Below, in pieces: positions 43,179 to 52,401 of a stretch of DNA of 64,000 nucleotides (positions within the stretch are counted from its first letter, which is position 1; each line of letters starts with the position of its first letter). Below the pieces are notes generated by a model. The model saw only the letters and a list, made by a program, of their open reading frames with translations, made no database searches and was not told the origin of the DNA. The position numbers and the translations under genes were made by a program. Source of the stretch: G965202915 sp965205955 (GTDB taxonomy: Bacteria > Pseudomonadota > Gammaproteobacteria > Eutrophobiales > Eutrophobiaceae); NCBI GenBank assembly GCA_965205955.1, contig OZ242192.1:1488001-1552000 (forward strand), written 5' to 3'.

Positions 43179-44275
43179 CGTGGACACAGTCGGACTATGC
43201 CTGTATGTCGAGAGCCATCCGTTTGGCCGAGAGAGGGCACTATACGACTGATCCCAATCCCCGGGTAGGTTGTGTGGTGGTAAAGAACGATGCGATCATT
43301 GCAGAAGGCTGGCATGCAACTGCCGGCGGTCCTCATGCTGAGGTTGCCGCCCTTGCCCGGGCCGCTAATGCCAACGGCGCAACATGCTATGTTACACTTG
43401 AACCCTGCGGTCATCAGGGGCGCACTCCTCCCTGTTCGGAAGCATTGATCAATGCGGGGGTAAGGAAGGTGATCGTCGGGATGATCGATCCCAATCCTGA
43501 AGTCTCCGGCAAAGGCATACAGCAATTAAACAATGCCGGGATTAAAACCGCATCCGGTCTGATGGAGCGGCAAGCGGCGTTATTGAACCCGGGGTTCATC
43601 CGTAGAATGAAAACCGGACGCCCGCATATTTGCTGTAAACTGGCAATGAGTATGGACGCAAGAACAGCGCTTGCCAATGGAGAGAGCCAGTGGATTACCT
43701 CAGAGCGCTCCCGGCGTGATGCGCATGGTTTGCGTGCGGCAAGTTCCGCATTGATTACCGGAATCGGCACCGTTCTCGCTGATGATCCCTTGATGACGGT
43801 GCGTGACTTTAACCGGCCCTTCCTGCCACCCATTAAGGTAATTATCGATGCAGGATTGCAGACGCCGATTGATGCCAGAATACTTTCTCCCGGATCCAGG
43901 ACGCTGATATTCACATTGGCGGATGATCATCACAGGAAGCAGAGGCTGGCAAAAAGCGGGGCAGAGATCATTAGACTTGACGATGACGGTAAACGTCACT
44001 GGTTAAAAAACATAGTGCGCTACCTTGCGGAGAAGGAAGCAGTGAATGAAGTACTGCTCGAAGCCGGCGCATCATTGAGCGGCAGTTTCATCGAGAACGA
44101 ATTGGTTGATGAGCTGATTATATATATGGCCCCGAAATTAATGGGGGATGCTGCAAAGCCATTATTCAAATTGCCTCAGTTTGAGCAGTTATCGGATTGC
44201 CCGCAATTATCCATGATCGATGTGCGTACTATAGGCAGTGATATTCGTATTCGTGCCATCGTGAATAAAAAATAA
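43175..44275 (+). CDS. ribD: Riboflavin deaminase/reductase RibD
   Basis: 366 residues, bifunctional. The N-terminal deaminase has zinc ligands in GGPHAEVAAL and EPCGHQGRTPPC; the C-terminal reductase begins PHICCKLAMSMDARTALANG and contains LVDELIIYMAPKLMG. The start is TTG at 43175, overlapping the nrdR stop and preceded by AAAGAGA; the frame start MTWTQSDYACMSRAIRLAERG matches family length. ATG at 43205 is a less likely alternative. Confidence 0.95.
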   Translation: MTWTQSDYACMSRAIRLAERGHYTTDPNPRVGCVVVKNDAIIAEGWHATAGGPHAEVAALARAANANGATCYVTLEPCGHQGRTPPCSEALINAGVRKVIVGMIDPNPEVSGKGIQQLNNAGIKTASGLMERQAALLNPGFIRRMKTGRPHICCKLAMSMDARTALANGESQWITSERSRRDAHGLRAASSALITGIGTVLADDPLMTVRDFNRPFLPPIKVIIDAGLQTPIDARILSPGSRTLIFTLADDHHRKQRLAKSGAEIIRLDDDGKRHWLKNIVRYLAEKEAVNEVLLEAGASLSGSFIENELVDELIIYMAPKLMGDAAKPLFKLPQFEQLSDCPQLSMIDVRTIGSDIRIRAIVNKK

Positions 44276-44309
44276 GTGCCGGGCCGAAGCACGGGTATAC
44301 TTGGCATAT

Positions 44310-44909
44310 ATGTTTACCGGGATTATCGAAGCAATGGGGGAGGTCATGGCAGTTGATGATCATGATGTCGATGTTCGGGTTACAATTCGTGCCGACGGCC
44401 TGGATTTCACCGGCATGAAATCCGGCAACAGCATTGCCGTGAATGGGGTGTGTCTTACCGTGGTCGATATCAGCAATGACCATTGCTTTTCCGCTGATAT
44501 TTCCGGTGAAACCTTGTCATGCGCCACTTTCGGCACACTGCACCGGCATCAGCGGGTAAATCTGGAAAGAGCCCTTGCATCGCCGTTCCGGCTGGATGGG
44601 CATTTTGTCAGCGGTCATGTTGACGGCATTGGTGAGATTAAGGGCATACGGGATGAGGGCCGTTCCTTGCGCATTCAGATGGAACTTCCATCCGGATTGT
44701 CGAAATACATTGCAAGAAAGGGATCGATCTGCGTTGATGGCGTCAGTTTGACCGTGAATGATCGTAGTGACAGTGGTTGTGAGAGTAATATTATTCCACA
44801 TACTTTGGAAAAAACCATAATTTCCGAGTACGAAATCGGCACCAGGGTGAATATAGAAGTAGATCTGATTGCCCGCTATCTGGAAGGCTTGATCAACAGC
44901 GGCGAATAG
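44310..44909 (+). CDS. ribE: Riboflavin synthase alpha subunit
   Basis: 199 residues from the ATG at 44310. Dismutates two 6,7-dimethyl-8-ribityllumazine molecules into riboflavin. It has two tandem lumazine-binding domains: the first begins MFTGIIEAMGE and contains NSIAVNGVCLTV; the second contains FVSGHVDGIGEI and GSICVDGVSLTVND. The frame extends three codons to a TTG at 44301, but the family begins MFTGII. Confidence 0.95.
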   Translation: MFTGIIEAMGEVMAVDDHDVDVRVTIRADGLDFTGMKSGNSIAVNGVCLTVVDISNDHCFSADISGETLSCATFGTLHRHQRVNLERALASPFRLDGHFVSGHVDGIGEIKGIRDEGRSLRIQMELPSGLSKYIARKGSICVDGVSLTVNDRSDSGCESNIIPHTLEKTIISEYEIGTRVNIEVDLIARYLEGLINSGE

Positions 44910-44942
44910 GGGCTGGTTTATTATATTGGCAGATTTTGATTT

Positions 44943-46049
44943 ATGGCACTAAATACCACAGAAGAATTAATTGAACAAATCCGTCAGGGGCGGATGGTGA
45001 TCCTGATGGATGATGAAGATCGTGAAAACGAGGGTGATCTGGTGCTCGCGGCGGCTTGTGTCAAAGCGGAAGATATAAATTTTATGGCGCGTTTTGGCAG
45101 AGGTCTGATCTGCCTTACCCTGGCTGAGGAACATTGCCGACGTTTGAATCTGTCATTAATGACGAATTATACCTATTCGACGCATTCCACCAGTTTTATG
45201 GTTTCAATTGAAGCCGCCGAGGGTGTAACCACAGGGATCTCGGCAGCCGATCGTGCCAGAACCATACAAGCCGCCGTGCATGAAGGAGCCAAACCCTCGG
45301 ATTTGGTCCAACCCGGACATGTATTTCCATTGATGGCGCAGCCCGGGGGAGTTCTGTCACGTGCCGGTCATACTGAAGCAGGCTGTGATCTGGCTCGACT
45401 GGCAGGGTTTCAGTCTTCGGCGGTAATCGTGGAGATCCTTAAGGATGACGGTACCATGGCAAGACGTCCGGATTTGGAGCAATTTGCCGGGCAGCATGAT
45501 CTAAAGATCGGGACTATTGCTGATTTAATCCGGTTTAGAATTGAAAATGAAAAGACCGTCCGTTGCATCAATAGATGTGCGTTTCCAACAGAGCATGGAG
45601 ATTTTACCCTGCTGACTTACGAAGATACGCTGAAAAAGAATCTGCACTTTGCCATGGTCAAAGGCAAGATCGATGGTGCGCGCCCCGTTTTTGTCAGGGT
45701 ACAACTGGAAAACCCGATATTGGAGCTGGCGGGCAGCAATAACCGGAGTCTTGGCTGGTCGGTACATGACGTATTGCAGCGGATCAGCTGCGAAGAGGCA
45801 GGCGTTATCGTTCTTTTGTGCAACCAGATCGAGCCGGGTGAACTGATCAATCAGATAGAAAATCTTGAACCCAATCAGAAACAGGCGGCTATCCATCCAA
45901 GACAGGAAGCAAGGGATTTGAGAACCATAGGGCTTGGCGCACAGATCCTTTTAGATATAGGCGTTAAAAAGATGCGGGTTTTAAGCGCCCCCAAACGCAT
46001 TCATGCCTTGTCGGGTTTCGGGCTGGAAGTTGTAGAATATATTTCATGA
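44943..46049 (+). CDS. ribBA: RibBA: DHBP synthase with degenerate GTP cyclohydrolase II half
   Basis: 368 residues. The N-terminal 3,4-dihydroxy-2-butanone-4-phosphate synthase domain (1-200) is intact: MDDEDRENEGDLVLAA, YSTHSTSFMVSIEA and GHTEAGCDLARLAG. The C-terminal half aligns with GTP cyclohydrolase II, but the zinc segment with three cysteines (ECLTGDxxxSxRCDCG) is replaced by LENPILELAGSNNRSLGW, so this half should lack zinc and activity. Such RibBA-like proteins are common in Gammaproteobacteria, which then use a separate ribA. It overlaps ribH by 4 bp. Confidence 0.93.
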   Translation: MALNTTEELIEQIRQGRMVILMDDEDRENEGDLVLAAACVKAEDINFMARFGRGLICLTLAEEHCRRLNLSLMTNYTYSTHSTSFMVSIEAAEGVTTGISAADRARTIQAAVHEGAKPSDLVQPGHVFPLMAQPGGVLSRAGHTEAGCDLARLAGFQSSAVIVEILKDDGTMARRPDLEQFAGQHDLKIGTIADLIRFRIENEKTVRCINRCAFPTEHGDFTLLTYEDTLKKNLHFAMVKGKIDGARPVFVRVQLENPILELAGSNNRSLGWSVHDVLQRISCEEAGVIVLLCNQIEPGELINQIENLEPNQKQAAIHPRQEARDLRTIGLGAQILLDIGVKKMRVLSAPKRIHALSGFGLEVVEYIS

Positions 46050-46543
46050 CTAGCAGAGCAGCACTACCACCGCAAATCAACATAATTGACGGCAGCGGCG
46101 CCGAGGTCGATGAAATTATGGTGGGCATTATTGCGAGTCGGTTTAATGATTCAATTGTCGAACGCTTGCTGGAAGGATGTATCTCGACGCTAAACCGGGG
46201 CGGTGTAGATGCCGATGCAATTACCCTGGTGCGTGTTCCCGGCGCCTTTGAAATACCGGTCGCCGTTAAATCATTGATTGATAATTCCGATGTGGATGTC
46301 GTTATCACACTGGGTGCAATCATCAGAGGCGAAACCTCCCATTTTGATTTTATTGCAGCGGAATGTGTGCAGGGTATTTCTGCCGTCGCACTCCAGACCG
46401 GTGTGCCGGTTATCTTTGGTGTGCTGACTGTCGATACGGTTGAACAGGCGCTGGCGCGTTCCGGGCAGGGGGAGGGCAGCAAGGGCGTCGAGTTCGCTCT
46501 TGCAGCCGTTGAAATGATCAAAGTGCTCAGACAAATCCGCTAA
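46046..46543 (+). CDS. ribH: Lumazine synthase
   Basis: 165 residues. Condenses the RibD product with DHBP to form 6,7-dimethyl-8-ribityllumazine. Motifs are GIIASRFNDSIVERLLEGC, VPGAFEIPVAVKSL, TLGAIIRGETSHFDFIAAE (with the catalytic His) and PVIFGVLTVDTVEQALAR. The ATG overlaps the ribBA stop (ATGA). nusB follows after 20 bp. Confidence 0.96.
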   Translation: MTSRAALPPQINIIDGSGAEVDEIMVGIIASRFNDSIVERLLEGCISTLNRGGVDADAITLVRVPGAFEIPVAVKSLIDNSDVDVVITLGAIIRGETSHFDFIAAECVQGISAVALQTGVPVIFGVLTVDTVEQALARSGQGEGSKGVEFALAAVEMIKVLRQIR

Positions 46544-46563
46544 ATGTAAATGATGAAACGGTA

Positions 46564-46968
46564 ATGCGGATCATATCCAGAAGAAATGCGGTGCAGGCTT
46601 TGTATCAATACCATATGACGGGCAAAAGCGTTGATGAGATACTGGCCGAGTTCGAAGAAAATGATCGCCGCATGAAAAATAGTGATAGAGATTTTTTCAT
46701 AGCGCTGGTGACCGGGGTTATTACTCTGCAATCCGAGCTCGACAAACATCTGCGCCCGCACTCGAATCGTCCATTGAATGAACTGGACCCGATAGAACTA
46801 GCAATACTTCATCTGGGCTGTTATGAGCTCGAATACCGGCCTGAAGTGCCATGGAAGGTAGTCGTAAATGAAGCCGTTGAATTGGCAAAATTATTCGGCG
46901 CCGAACAATCGTACAAATATATAAACGGTGTACTGGATAAACTGGCGCATGATCTGCGTCCGGCATAA
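46564..46968 (+). CDS. nusB: Transcription antitermination factor NusB
   Basis: 134 residues, all-helical RNA-binding protein acting with NusE at boxA of rRNA operons. MRIISRRNAVQALYQYHMTG, LDPIELAILHLGCYEL, and VPWKVVVNEAVELAKLFGAE are family hallmarks. Placement between ribH and thiL is standard. Confidence 0.96.
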   Translation: MRIISRRNAVQALYQYHMTGKSVDEILAEFEENDRRMKNSDRDFFIALVTGVITLQSELDKHLRPHSNRPLNELDPIELAILHLGCYELEYRPEVPWKVVVNEAVELAKLFGAEQSYKYINGVLDKLAHDLRPA

Positions 46969-46995
46969 ATCGAAAAACTCCAGTGAGACGAGTTC

Positions 46996-47946
46996 TTGTT
47001 AGAATCGGACCTGATTGACCGTTATTTCAAGCCTGCTGCAACCTCGCCTGCGGTGATACTGGGCATAGGTGATGATGCCGCGATTATCGATGTTCCCGCG
47101 GATGCGCAGTTGGCGCTGACCGTAGATACCTTGGTGCAGGGCGTGCATTTTTTCCCGGATACCGATCCCTGCAGCATCGGGTATAAAGCCGTTGCGGTCA
47201 ATCTCAGCGATCTGGCGGCAATGGGGGCCAGACCGCACTGGCTGACCCTGTCGTTGACGCTGCCGGAGATCGACCACGATTGGCTGCGGCATTTTTCCAG
47301 CGGCTTTCACGAGCTTGGCCGTGAATTCAGCCTTGATTTAATCGGAGGGGATCTCAGCAGGGGGCCGCTTTCGATTACGGTGCAGGCATGTGGCCTGGTA
47401 CCGAGGGGGCGGGTGCCGACCAGGAGAAATGCCGCCCCCGGTGATTTGATCTATATAACCGGCCAGGTAGGCGCCGCCGGCCTCGCGCTCAAACTAAAAA
47501 AAAAAGAACTACCCGACAACGGCCAGTACACCCTTGAACACACCTGCCTGAACCGCCCATACCCCAGGATTGAAGCCGGATTACTCCTGCGCGAGCATGC
47601 CACCAGCATGATCGACATATCCGACGGCCTGATCGCCGATCTCGGCCATATCATGCGGCAAAGCCGGGTAGGCGCAGAGATAAATCTGGACAAATTACCG
47701 CTAACGCCCAACCTGCGCAAACTGGGAGAAGAAACCGCATGGAACATCGCACTCAGCTCCGGTGATGATTACGAATTGTGTTTTAGCTTGGTTGGCAAGG
47801 ATAACGCGAATCTGTTGCAAGAGATCAGAAATCATTGCCCCGTTACTCAGATAGGCCGCATTACCGATAGTAATACACTGACTTTATTGAAACCTGATGG
47901 TAAAGAAATGATAGCGAATGAATCCGGTTACCAACACTTTGCATAG
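46996..47946 (+). CDS. thiL: Thiamine-monophosphate kinase
   Basis: 316 residues. Phosphorylates TMP to TPP. Motifs are LGIGDDAAIIDV, VNLSDLAAMGARPHW, DLIGGDLSRGP, DISDGLIADLGHI and the C-terminal SSGDDYELCF. The start is TTG at 46996, placed by homology (LESDLIDRYF); a ribosome site is weak. pgpA, which often follows thiL, is absent; a restriction-modification cassette on the other strand lies there instead. Confidence 0.95.
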   Translation: MLESDLIDRYFKPAATSPAVILGIGDDAAIIDVPADAQLALTVDTLVQGVHFFPDTDPCSIGYKAVAVNLSDLAAMGARPHWLTLSLTLPEIDHDWLRHFSSGFHELGREFSLDLIGGDLSRGPLSITVQACGLVPRGRVPTRRNAAPGDLIYITGQVGAAGLALKLKKKELPDNGQYTLEHTCLNRPYPRIEAGLLLREHATSMIDISDGLIADLGHIMRQSRVGAEINLDKLPLTPNLRKLGEETAWNIALSSGDDYELCFSLVGKDNANLLQEIRNHCPVTQIGRITDSNTLTLLKPDGKEMIANESGYQHFA

Positions 47947-48163
47947 TGGACTCGTATACTGGTCGCGAAAAAATATCACCAGATGCCCCACCAACGCCCG
48001 GTAGATTTCCTCAACTACCGAAGAATCAAGCGGCGCGGAAAGAGCTACACCGTTACTCTCGGCGCCGATGGCTGGGGGTAGGGGGTATTTCGAGGTTCAT
48101 TTCGGCATCTTTTTCAGATTGTGGGCGGTGGATCAAACCCTTATATGAATGGAGCCAGGCTGA

Positions 48164-49102
48164 CTAGCAACACCTGGAAAGAGCATATTCTTTGTGCCAG
48201 GCTAAGGCGGAATCGTGGGGGGCTAAATTAGAATCACGGGAGTACTGAATCAAAGATCCATCATAATCCCCAAGAGAAGCATTTTCATTGATGGCTAAAA
48301 TTTGCTTCGGCACCACCACACGATACTTTTCATTAATCCAGAACATCCCTCTGTCAAACGACCAATGATGTTTGCGACACAATGCCATGCCGTTTCTTAT
48401 GTCATCGGCACCGGCAAGGCGTTTCGGAACAATGTGCGCAGCCTCGGTTTCATAAACGCCGGTCAAGTCAACCAAAGAACCGGCACATATACAGCACTGA
48501 TGGTTGTATGCCCGCAGAACATGGTGGCGAAATGCAGCAGAGCGCCCCGCACGTACTGAGTGAACTAAATTTATTGCCTCTTCGTCATAAAGGGAAAAAT
48601 CATTTTGAGGGGTACCATCAACAGCAGAAAACCCCTCTGAAAATTTGTCCGATCTCAATACTGCTTGATCAGAAAATGCAGCAGTGTAGCCAAACTCAAA
48701 ATTAATCAAACAGGAAGGGTCGATACGAGAAATTATTCTGCTTCTGGAAGGTGGAGCACCGAGAAGAAAACCGCTTCGGAACATTTTTAAAAGCAATTCT
48801 TTATTGCTGATACGTTTTCTAACAGTTGTTCCCGGCGTGGGTTTGGAAATAGACTGCAAACAGGGGGGAACATTTCTGATCGGTAAGTAGGAGATACGAT
48901 ACTGAACAGCGCGTTTATCAACATTTCCCCCCAGAACAGAATAGCCGCCAAAGCCTGGAGAGCACGGGGCAACACCGGTTAAATTCCTGTAGTCTGATTC
49001 AAATTCGGTCTGTTTTTTGGGAGGAACCTGCACGTCGTATTTCAGGGCAACATCGGGGTTGGATAAGTACCCCATAGCCTCGCATAGTTCTTTTGGTGTC
49101 AT
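48164..49102 (-). CDS. HNH endonuclease of restriction-modification cassette
   Basis: 312 residues from the ATG at 49102, which begins 1 bp past the upstream methyltransferase stop; the longer frame (to 49228) overlaps that gene and is less likely. The C-terminal HNH site is visible: CCICAG (203-208), catalytic ETEAAHIVPKR (H223), DIRNGMALCRKHHWSFDRG (N237, C242, H245-H246). The N-terminal ~190 residues have no recognised domain and may bind DNA. Tight linkage to two methyltransferases makes it the restriction enzyme of the set. Confidence 0.82.
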   Translation of the reverse strand: MTPKELCEAMGYLSNPDVALKYDVQVPPKKQTEFESDYRNLTGVAPCSPGFGGYSVLGGNVDKRAVQYRISYLPIRNVPPCLQSISKPTPGTTVRKRISNKELLLKMFRSGFLLGAPPSRSRIISRIDPSCLINFEFGYTAAFSDQAVLRSDKFSEGFSAVDGTPQNDFSLYDEEAINLVHSVRAGRSAAFRHHVLRAYNHQCCICAGSLVDLTGVYETEAAHIVPKRLAGADDIRNGMALCRKHHWSFDRGMFWINEKYRVVVPKQILAINENASLGDYDGSLIQYSRDSNLAPHDSALAWHKEYALSRCC

Positions 49103-49103
49103 T

Positions 49104-49916
49104 TCACTCGCCCTCTTTTCTGAATACGAGAAGGTATTCATGTACTTTATTGATAATGAACTTGTGCGGGTACCCAAGGGGGCGCATTTGGTTGTAGTCT
49201 TTTTGCCTGTCCCAAACGATAATGTCATTTAAAACAAGATTGCTGCGCTGTTTGACAACTGCTACGGAATCCTGGTGCAGAGGGTAAAATCGACTTCCCT
49301 TGCGCAAATCCATCACGTTTAATATCAGATAACGACGGTCTTTTAACGCAATATCGATATTTTCAATCACGTCACCCAAAGCAGCCAGGAACTCGTCATA
49401 AGAAGATATGTTGCCAATATCTGAATCCGAATCCGAATAGGAAATCGCCGCCTTTCCATCGCTGGACCGTCGCCTGTTCAAAATATCCCAGTATGGAGGC
49501 GAAGTAATACATACATCAACCGACTCTTCCGGCACTACATTAAGGAATGCGGAACGCTCTCTCGCGTCGCAAATCTCATAACGCCAGATCGGGTTATCTT
49601 CATTATTTTCGGCAAGATCAAACAGACCAATGCGGTTAAGAAATAGATTCTTGTATTTTTCATTAATATCCAGCCCCACTGAAGGCATACCGGAACGAGT
49701 GGCGGCAACCAAGGTGGAACCTGAGCCTGCAAAGGGATCGAGGATAAAATCGCTTGGCCCCTGGGCATAGCAACTCAATATTTTCTGGACCAGTGAAACG
49801 GGGAAAGATGCGGGGTGAGATTTGCGATCTCCATCCCTGGCAAGATCTCTCCAAATGCTGAAAGAATTTTGCAACCAATCACGCCCACTTAACGCATTAG
49901 CGCGAGTAGCCATCAC
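49104..49916 (-). CDS. DNA methyltransferase (SPPYW, N4/N6 type)
   Basis: 270 residues. SAM-binding motif I is LDPFAGSGSTLVAA (59-72) and catalytic motif IV is SPPYW (139-143); the order I before IV is the alpha/gamma type. HPASFP upstream of motif I is typical of exocyclic-amine methyltransferases. SPPY favours N4-cytosine but N6-adenine is possible. It overlaps the MT-A70 gene by 4 bp and is followed by the HNH gene. No separate recognition domain is evident beyond residues 145-270. Confidence 0.85.
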   Translation of the reverse strand: MMATRANALSGRDWLQNSFSIWRDLARDGDRKSHPASFPVSLVQKILSCYAQGPSDFILDPFAGSGSTLVAATRSGMPSVGLDINEKYKNLFLNRIGLFDLAENNEDNPIWRYEICDARERSAFLNVVPEESVDVCITSPPYWDILNRRRSSDGKAAISYSDSDSDIGNISSYDEFLAALGDVIENIDIALKDRRYLILNVMDLRKGSRFYPLHQDSVAVVKQRSNLVLNDIIVWDRQKDYNQMRPLGYPHKFIINKVHEYLLVFRKEGE

Positions 49917-50491
49917 AAAACTCCCTCCGCTTCATTCCCCCAGCTATCAAATCCTTCGTGGGAGCGGCGGGAAAAAACATCCAGGCGATGGGGGGGGAAA
50001 TAACGCCGGATATCTTCGTACAGGATCGTTGGTTTTTCGCTATGTCTTTTTGCACTGGATTCAAATATCGTTTTCATCTTGCCGAGCGAGCTTTTAGAAA
50101 ATTTACACTTCCCGCGATAACCAAAAAGACAATGCTCCGTTGTAATTTGGTAGGGGCCAAATGGGCAGGGGCCGGTTCCCTTGTCCCAGGTCAACATCGT
50201 GTAATACCGAAAACCCCATAAATCCATCAACTCAAATGCCTGTTGCAAAATAGGTTTGCCGCTGGAGCGGGAACGGCTGTTGGTAGCCCAAAGCCAAATA
50301 AACGCATCTTCGGCGGCCCATTTGGAAAGAGAAACACAACGGAATATCTCATCCTGCGTCATAGTCGGATAATCCAGTAACTTTCCTTGGTTGGGACGAA
50401 CGCTGCGCCACCCTGTTTTACCCTGATCCCACGGTGGATCAACCACAATAGAACGATAAGAACCGGTAAATGGAGGATGAACCAGCTTCAT
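49913..50491 (-). CDS. MT-A70 family DNA methyltransferase
   Basis: 192 residues from the ATG at 50491; a longer frame to 50566 would translate the palindrome and is rejected. The adenine N6-methyltransferase motif DPPW (18-21, SYRSIVVDPPWDQGK) is present, followed by FIWLWATNSRS, YTMLTWDKGTGPCPFG, TTEHCLFGYRG and KPTILYEDIRRYFPPHRLDVF, as in prokaryotic MT-A70 proteins. Two methyltransferases of different type in one cassette could each protect one strand of an asymmetric site; that is inference. No strong ribosome site is visible. Confidence 0.85.
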   Translation of the reverse strand: MKLVHPPFTGSYRSIVVDPPWDQGKTGWRSVRPNQGKLLDYPTMTQDEIFRCVSLSKWAAEDAFIWLWATNSRSRSSGKPILQQAFELMDLWGFRYYTMLTWDKGTGPCPFGPYQITTEHCLFGYRGKCKFSKSSLGKMKTIFESSAKRHSEKPTILYEDIRRYFPPHRLDVFSRRSHEGFDSWGNEAEGVL

Positions 50492-50534
50492 GATTTTAGA
50501 AAATCTATATGGTATGTTGATATGGTACCAAAAC

Positions 50535-50560
50535 CCACTAGTAGCCGCGGCTACTAGTGG
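50535..50560. promoter_or_regulatory. Perfect 26-bp palindrome before the methyltransferase operon
   Basis: CCACTAGTAGCCG and its exact mirror complement meet at 50547/50548. It lies 44 bp upstream of the MT-A70 start and 34 bp past the fumarase stop, both on the minus strand. It could be an operator for the restriction-modification operon. As RNA it would form an 11-bp stem with a CGCG loop followed by GTTTTGG, so a fumarase terminator is equally possible. Confidence 0.7.
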
Positions 50561-50593
50561 CGACACTTACGGAACGGCAAAAATGCATGATTC

Positions 50594-52111
50594 CTATGTC
50601 TCCGTCAATCTTTTATCCATGATGATCTCCTGCCATTTCTGCGGTCCGGTTTGATGAACAGAGTTGCCGCTTGTATCGACTGCAACGGTGACGGGCATAT
50701 CTTTGACTTCGAATTCATGGATCGCCTCCATCCCCAGCTCCTCAAAGGCGAGGACCTTCGCATTGGTGATTGCCTTGGAGACGAGATAGGCCGCGCCGCC
50801 GATTGCGATAAGGTAGACGGCCTGATGTTTTTTTATTGCCTCGATTGCAACCGGGCCTCGTTCGGCCTTGCCAATCATGCCGATTAATCCGGTTTTATCC
50901 AGCATCATTTCAGTGAAGCTATCCATACGCGTTGCCGTTGTTGGTCCGGCAGGGCCAACAATCTCCTTTCCTACCGGATCGACCGGGCCCACATAATAGA
51001 TGAATCTGTTGTTGAAATCGACCGGCAAGGACTCGTTCCTGTCCAGCATTTCCTTAATGCGCCTGTGCGCCGCATCACGGCCGGTCAGCATCCGGCCGGA
51101 TAGCAGCAGCGTTTCACCGGGTTTCCATGTCTTGATATCCTCCCGGGTAACCGTATCCAGATTTATCCTGCGAGTTGATGGGCCGGTTTCCCAGGGAATA
51201 TCCGGCCAGTCCTCCAGGCTGGGAGGGGTTTGAAATGCCGGACCATTGCCTTCCAGCACAAAATGGGTGTGGCGGGTAGCGGCGCAATTCGGGATCATTG
51301 CGACCGGCTTGTTTGCGGCATGGGTGGGATAGTCTTTTATTTTCACGTCCAATACCGTAGTGAGGCCGCCCAGTCCCTGTGCGCCGATGCCGAGTTGATT
51401 TACTCTTTCAAAAATTTCCAGACGCAGTTCATCAATGACATTTTTCGGCCCGTTGGCCTGTAATTCATGAATATCAATGGGCGCCATCAGTGATTCCTTG
51501 GCCATGACCATGGCCTTTTCGGCCGTGCCGCCTATCCCTATCCCCAGCATCCCCGGCGGACACCAGCCGGCGCCCATTGTGGGCACAGTGTTCACCACCC
51601 ACTCGGCAATATCATCCGACGGATTCAGCATTACGAATTTCGATTTTGCCTCCGAGCCGCCCCCTTTGGCAGCAACCTGTATTTCTACCGTTGCGCCGGG
51701 CACGAGCTCCATATGAATGACTGCCGGTGTGTTATCACCGGTGTTTTTTCTGGCGCCGGCGGGATCAGCCAGTATGGAAGCGCGCAACTTATTGTCCGGG
51801 TGATGGTAGGCCCTGCGCACACCTTCATTGATCATATCGGTGAGTGATAACTCGGCATCCCAGCGCACGTCCATGCCGGTTTTGACGAACACCGTGACAA
51901 TGCCTGTGTCCTGGCAGACGGGGCGGTGTCCCTCGGCGCACATTCGCGAATTGATCAGTATTTGCGCCATGGCCTCTTTTGCAGCCGTTGATTCCTCTTT
52001 TTCATAGGCGTCGTTCAGCGCCCGAATGAAATCGGGCGGATGATAATAAGAGATAAACTGCAATGCGTCGGCAATGCTGTCAATCACGTCGTCTTGTTTG
52101 ATTGTTGTCAT
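50594..52111 (-). CDS. Fumarate hydratase class I
   Basis: 505-residue [4Fe-4S] fumarase with N-terminal alpha and C-terminal beta domains in one chain. Cluster and active-site regions include RPVCQDTGIVTVFVK, GAGWCPPGMLGIGIGG, GAQGLGGLTTVLDVKI and NCAATRHTHF; the beta domain shows GPAGPTTATRMDSF and GGAAYLVSKAI. The frame extends to 52162, but MTTIKQDDVIDS at 52111 is the better start. It serves the TCA cycle with acnB nearby. Divergent from the Sel1/SPOR gene across a 290-bp AT-rich gap in which I found no clear element. Confidence 0.95.
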   Translation of the reverse strand: MTTIKQDDVIDSIADALQFISYYHPPDFIRALNDAYEKEESTAAKEAMAQILINSRMCAEGHRPVCQDTGIVTVFVKTGMDVRWDAELSLTDMINEGVRRAYHHPDNKLRASILADPAGARKNTGDNTPAVIHMELVPGATVEIQVAAKGGGSEAKSKFVMLNPSDDIAEWVVNTVPTMGAGWCPPGMLGIGIGGTAEKAMVMAKESLMAPIDIHELQANGPKNVIDELRLEIFERVNQLGIGAQGLGGLTTVLDVKIKDYPTHAANKPVAMIPNCAATRHTHFVLEGNGPAFQTPPSLEDWPDIPWETGPSTRRINLDTVTREDIKTWKPGETLLLSGRMLTGRDAAHRRIKEMLDRNESLPVDFNNRFIYYVGPVDPVGKEIVGPAGPTTATRMDSFTEMMLDKTGLIGMIGKAERGPVAIEAIKKHQAVYLIAIGGAAYLVSKAITNAKVLAFEELGMEAIHEFEVKDMPVTVAVDTSGNSVHQTGPQKWQEIIMDKRLTET

Positions 52112-52401
52112 AATAAAATGAGCCCTGTACCATGTAATATGTTTATTATAGCATTTTACCATGTTAGAGTAGCTTGAATAATTCTACAAATCGGAGCCGA
52201 TTGCAGTATTTGAAAAAATGCTTGATTTTCTGCTGAATTTTTTTGAAAATACATGCAATTAGAAATGTTATGTATAGTGATAATACACTTGCAAAGTTAA
52301 ATAACGATAATTTCTCGAAAGCGGCGGCTATCTGGATGACCGGGTGCAGACAACAATGCGGCCAGTCAAGCTGAAAAATCATCAAATAAACAGGGTAAAG
52401 T

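Noticed and set aside
42603..44942. FMN riboswitch for the riboflavin genes
   Set aside because: The gaps around nrdR, ribD, ribE and ribBA are too short and lack the RFN element blocks.
47946..48163. Short plus-strand frames after thiL (73 codons, and a 32-codon one from 47982)
   Set aside because: No family resemblance and no ribosome site; treated as a 217-bp gap with nothing recognised.
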